From contig CAWDEC010000006.1 in assembly GCA_963801255.1 (NCBI GenBank), forward strand, positions 372,001 through 436,000: 64,000 nt of DNA, read 5' to 3'. Shown here piece by piece: positions 61,562-64,000 of the stretch. Source of the stretch: JAICXG01 sp963801255 (GTDB lineage Bacteria > Verrucomicrobiota > Verrucomicrobiia > Chthoniobacterales > UBA10450). The notes under the pieces were generated by a model, which was not told the origin of the DNA, made no database searches, and saw nothing but the letters and a program-made list of their open reading frames with translations. The translations under genes and the position numbers were made by a program. How positions within the stretch are numbered: the stretch's first letter is position 1; each line of letters begins with the position of its first letter.

Positions 61562-62535
61562 TTGCGGGGCGGGAGTTCTGTCGACCAATTTCCCACTAAG
61601 GGCGCGGAAGGCGAAAGAAGGTCCGCCATCTTGTCAGTCGACCTGGAAACGCCCGAGTCGGCATGAATCGGAGCTTTGCGCTCGCGCAAGGGTTCAGCGT
61701 TGCCGCCGGCAAAGGTGGCCTGGATTTCCGCCACGATGGTGAGCGCAATTTCCTCCGGCGATTCGGCTCCGATGTCGAGACCAGCGGGAGCGAAAAGGTC
61801 GGAACGAATCGGCACCCCTGCATCCGCTAGGGCGTGGAAAAGCTGATCTCGTCGTCGACGCGGCCCGAGGAGCGCGACGTAGCGCAAACCGAGCGGAAGC
61901 AGCCTGGCGAGCGCGGCATAATCGCGACCGTAATTATGCGTTTTGACGATCGCGACTGTCCATTCGTCAAGTTCGTCAGGCAAACTGGCGACATCGTCCG
62001 CTTCCATGACATTCCAGCCCAGTGTATGCGCGAACCTTCTCAATGGCGTGCTATCCGGACCATGGCCCACCAGAAGAAGCTGGAGCGGAGGCACGATTAT
62101 TTGCACAAAAGTTCCAGCGTGCGGCTGACAGGCGCTGTGTAAAAAATAACTGCCTAACGAGTGAGAATCCGCAAAAGTCGTCGCGAGCTGGCAACTTTGT
62201 CGCCTGCCTAAAGCAAGGGCAATTTGGTCGAGCGCCTGGGTCGGCGCTTTCTCGACAAAAATATCAATCGAGCCGTGGCAGCCATAACGCAGTCGCGTAT
62301 CGAAGCTGAGCAGAAGCGGTCGGCCGGCGGCGAAGACCTGCTGCGCCTGCGCCACAACCTCTTCTTCGAGACATCCGCCACTCAAAACGCCAACCGTTTC
62401 TCCATTGGCCGCGATCAGCATGCGCGCCCCAGGCCGGCGATAGCTCGAGCCGCGGGCATGAACGAGCGTTGCGAGTGCGAGCGCTTCGCCGCGACGACGT
62501 TTGCACTCCGCCAGGATGTCGCGGATTTCCTTCAT
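61558..62535 (-). CDS. xdhC: XdhC/CoxI-family molybdenum enzyme maturation factor
   Basis: A 325-residue protein that binds molybdopterin and inserts the sulfurated cofactor into xanthine dehydrogenase-type enzymes. The XdhC/CoxI N-domain has ALATLVHARGSSYRRPGARMLI, GGCLEEEVV and LRYGCHGSIDIFVE near residues 20-95. The C-domain is Rossmann-like (LLLVGHGPDSTPLRRFAHTLGW near 155 and IGAESPEEIALTIVAEIQA near 265). It lies 26 bases after the molybdenum subunit gene and overlaps mocA by 4 bases, the usual xdh maturation order. Confidence 0.9.
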   Translation of the reverse strand: MKEIRDILAECKRRRGEALALATLVHARGSSYRRPGARMLIAANGETVGVLSGGCLEEEVVAQAQQVFAAGRPLLLSFDTRLRYGCHGSIDIFVEKAPTQALDQIALALGRRQSCQLATTFADSHSLGSYFLHSACQPHAGTFVQIIVPPLQLLLVGHGPDSTPLRRFAHTLGWNVMEADDVASLPDELDEWTVAIVKTHNYGRDYAALARLLPLGLRYVALLGPRRRRDQLFHALADAGVPIRSDLFAPAGLDIGAESPEEIALTIVAEIQATFAGGNAEPLRERKAPIHADSGVSRSTDKMADLLSPSAPLVGNWSTELPPRK

Positions 62536-62561
62536 CGGGTTTTAACGGTCGATCGCCGAAA

Positions 62562-64000
62562 TCACGAGAGCAACTTATCCGGAGTGATAGGCAAGTCGCG
62601 CACCCGTTTGCCGGTTGCATGATAAACCGCGTTCGCCACCGCCGCGGCGATGCCGGTCACTCCAATCTCGCCAATGCCGCGGGCGCCGATCGGATTAAAG
62701 TTGTAATCCGGTTCGCCAACAAAGTGGACATCTATAAACGGAATGTCGGCATGGGTCGGGACGTGGTATTCGGCGAGATTAGCGTTCACCGGCAGACCGG
62801 TCTTCGGGTCGTATTCGGTTGCTTCGTGCAAAGCCATGCCGATGCCCATGACGACGCTGCCGATGATTTGGCTGCGCGCGGGCTTGTAGGTCACCACCCG
62901 TCCGCAGTTGATCACCGTCACGACGCGCGTTACCTGCACGCGCGGGAGAAGCGGATCGATCTTCACCTCACAAAAGTGCGCTCCCCATGATTGGAAGACC
63001 TGTTCGTTTTTCTCCTCCTCTTCCGGCATTTTGCTTTCCACTTCGATCGATTTCATGCCGGCGCGGTTCAAAATGTCGGTGTAGCTGTCGGATCTGGACT
63101 TGTCGCTTCTCAGACCGATGCGGCCGGGTTCGCTCATCGTAATGTCGTTAGGCGAAAAGCCATGTAGCGGCGATTTGGCATCCTTTACCGCCAGGTTGGC
63201 CAATGCCTGATGCAAAAGCCCCGCGACCGCATGAATGGCCGTGCCGACGGTAGCGGTGGAGTTGGATCCACCAGCAACAGGACCAAATGGATAATCCGAT
63301 TTTCCGAGTTCAAAGGTGACCTTCTCGAACGGCACGCCTAATTGCTCGGAAGAAATTTGTGTGAACGCGGTGTAAGCGCCGGTTCCAAGGTCGTGTGTTG
63401 CACATTGGACGGTGGCACGGCCGTCGGCATGGAGAATGGCCTTGGCGGCCGCCGCCATTTTGTGCGCGGGGTAGGTTGCGGTCGCCATGCCCCAACCGAC
63501 CAGCAAATCGCCGTCGCGCATCGAGCCCGGCCGCGGATTGCGCTTCGACCAGGCAAACTTCTCCATGCCTAACGAATAGGTCTCCTTGAGATGTTTTGCG
63601 CTAAAGGGCTTTCCCTTGATTGGCTGAGTATCGGCGTGGTTCGTTAGGCGCAACTCTACCGGATCCATTTGCAACGCGACCGCCAGTTCGTCCATCGCGC
63701 ACTCCAAGGCGTAAGTGCCGGGGCATTCGCCGGGCGCGCGCATAAAGGTGGGAGTCGAGACGTTCACCGGGTAAACGTATTCTTCGACCTTGATGTTGGG
63801 ACTGGCATACATGACGCCAGTCGAGCGAGCACCGCACGATTCCGTCCATTCACCCACCGGGGACGTAAGCGTTTCGCTCACGTGTCGCATGGCCTGCAAC
63901 TTTCCATCCCGGCTCGCGGCCAGAGTCATGGTCTGGCGCGTCGGTGTCCGGTGCCCGGTGCAAGTGAACATCTCTTTTCGCGGAACATAAAACTTCACGG
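62562..64000 (-). CDS. xanthine dehydrogenase-family molybdopterin-binding subunit, C-terminal part
   Basis: The catalytic subunit of a molybdenum hydroxylase. The frame is open through base 64000 and the GTG at 63998 is internal, so the start lies beyond the window. Visible are VEEYVYPVNVSTPTFMRAPGECPGTYALECAMDELA (cofactor loop), ATHDLGTGAYTAFTQI near the middle, GGSNSTATVGTA, and the final glutamate-bearing GARGIGEIGVTGIAAA, the base that activates water. The style (INCGRVVTYKPARSQIIGSVVMGIGMAL) resembles periplasmic YagR/PaoC-type aldehyde oxidoreductases as much as xanthine dehydrogenase, so the substrate is left open. The iron-sulfur and FAD subunits must lie outside. Confidence 0.9.
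   Translation of the reverse strand, partial: VKFYVPRKEMFTCTGHRTPTRQTMTLAASRDGKLQAMRHVSETLTSPVGEWTESCGARSTGVMYASPNIKVEEYVYPVNVSTPTFMRAPGECPGTYALECAMDELAVALQMDPVELRLTNHADTQPIKGKPFSAKHLKETYSLGMEKFAWSKRNPRPGSMRDGDLLVGWGMATATYPAHKMAAAAKAILHADGRATVQCATHDLGTGAYTAFTQISSEQLGVPFEKVTFELGKSDYPFGPVAGGSNSTATVGTAIHAVAGLLHQALANLAVKDAKSPLHGFSPNDITMSEPGRIGLRSDKSRSDSYTDILNRAGMKSIEVESKMPEEEEKNEQVFQSWGAHFCEVKIDPLLPRVQVTRVVTVINCGRVVTYKPARSQIIGSVVMGIGMALHEATEYDPKTGLPVNANLAEYHVPTHADIPFIDVHFVGEPDYNFNPIGARGIGEIGVTGIAAAVANAVYHATGKRVRDLPITPDKLLS

Larger units (their letters stand above)
2699..63648. repeat. dispersed word GCCTAACGA (reverse TCGTTAGGC), 57 copies of its core
   Basis: Core CCTAACGA on the plus strand starts at 3769, 6411, 6797, 9577, 11666, 13133, 14567, 14789, 16417, 18259, 18525, 22545, 28893, 34055, 35402, 41186, 49995, 53938, 54257, 55756, 56485, 56744, 57140, 58520, 62153, 63568 (26 copies). 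The reverse TCGTTAGG starts at 2699, 3185, 4025, 4633, 5876, 7067, 8890, 11813, 13760, 16678, 18920, 21813, 22138, 29701, 37415, 38159, 42820, 43487, 43975, 46958, 49485, 54513, 54975, 55747, 56636, 57566, 58325, 58996, 61350, 63145, 63641 (31 copies). Forty-eight have the full 9-base word. A random 8-mer is expected about twice in 64 kb on both strands. Counted by eye, so one or two may be missed. Confidence 0.9.

Noticed and set aside
2699..63648. Reading the dispersed word as a Chi or KOPS site
   Set aside because: Both classes are strongly co-oriented with replication over long stretches; here the two orientations are mixed (26 and 31) along the whole window. Not fully excluded without the whole genome.

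Overview
The window looks like a chromosomal segment of a Gram-negative, moderately GC-rich bacterium, most likely a soil-type member of the Verrucomicrobiota or wider PVC group. The Gram-negative call rests on outer-membrane barrels, a Wza/Wzc-type export pair and a porin. The lineage call rests on the look of RpoA, the lysine-rich tail of L17 and the overall gene mix; it is an inference, since no rRNA or tRNA is present. Coding density is high. Genes sit in tight, often overlapping operons, mostly on the minus strand in the first 40 kb, with many weak Shine-Dalgarno sequences and GTG or TTG starts.

Layout. 0-11.2 kb: housekeeping genes: the end of sufD, a CBS protein, a pyrR-pyrB-pyrC operon, an Mrp ATPase, an orphan ABC ATPase, xseB-dxs, a single-domain response regulator and asnS. 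11.2-33.2 kb: a very large exopolysaccharide or O-antigen locus with about a dozen glycosyltransferases, a WcaF-type acetyltransferase, a methyltransferase, an asparagine synthase, an O-antigen-polymerase-like membrane protein, a frameshifted flippase, a Wzc-like tyrosine kinase, a Wza-like export lipoprotein and an outer-membrane barrel. 33.6-41.8 kb: class II aldolase, two minus-strand sensor kinases, an odd ketosynthase and a receiver-kinase protein. 41.9-48.2 kb: an accessory stretch with a broken stand-alone LanB (lantibiotic dehydratase N-domain) gene fused by overlap to a parA-like gene, a fatty acid desaturase, a broken DUF4130-UdgX gene and an Xre/RES toxin-antitoxin pair. 48.4-50 kb: rpoA-rplQ, detached from the usual rpsM-rpsK-rpsD partners. 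50.3-54 kb: porin, FMN-binding protein, a small membrane protein and a copper amine oxidase remnant. 54-64 kb: phosphodiesterase, DEAD-box helicase, S9 peptidase, tryptophan 2,3-dioxygenase, CDGSH protein, membrane protein, PLD-like protein and a molybdenum hydroxylase operon (catalytic subunit, xdhC, mocA).

The strongest unexplained signal is a dispersed 9-base word, GCCTAACGA (reverse TCGTTAGGC). I find 57 exact copies of its 8-base core CCTAACGA in 64 kb, where about 2 are expected, in both orientations (26 and 31) and mainly inside genes. Two copies face each other as a near-perfect inverted repeat between convergent genes. Density, orientation and placement resemble the DNA uptake sequences of Neisseria and Haemophilus. 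The longest interval without a copy falls in an AT-richer part of the polysaccharide locus.

A second strong signal is a hairpin directly upstream of pyrR that matches the known PyrR RNA-binding loop, including a compensatory base pair, and that buries the ribosome-binding site. This points to translational autoregulation of the pyr operon. Five genes carry apparent frameshifts (LanB, flippase, UdgX, amine oxidase, one sensor kinase). Genuine decay and sequencing error cannot be separated from the sequence alone.
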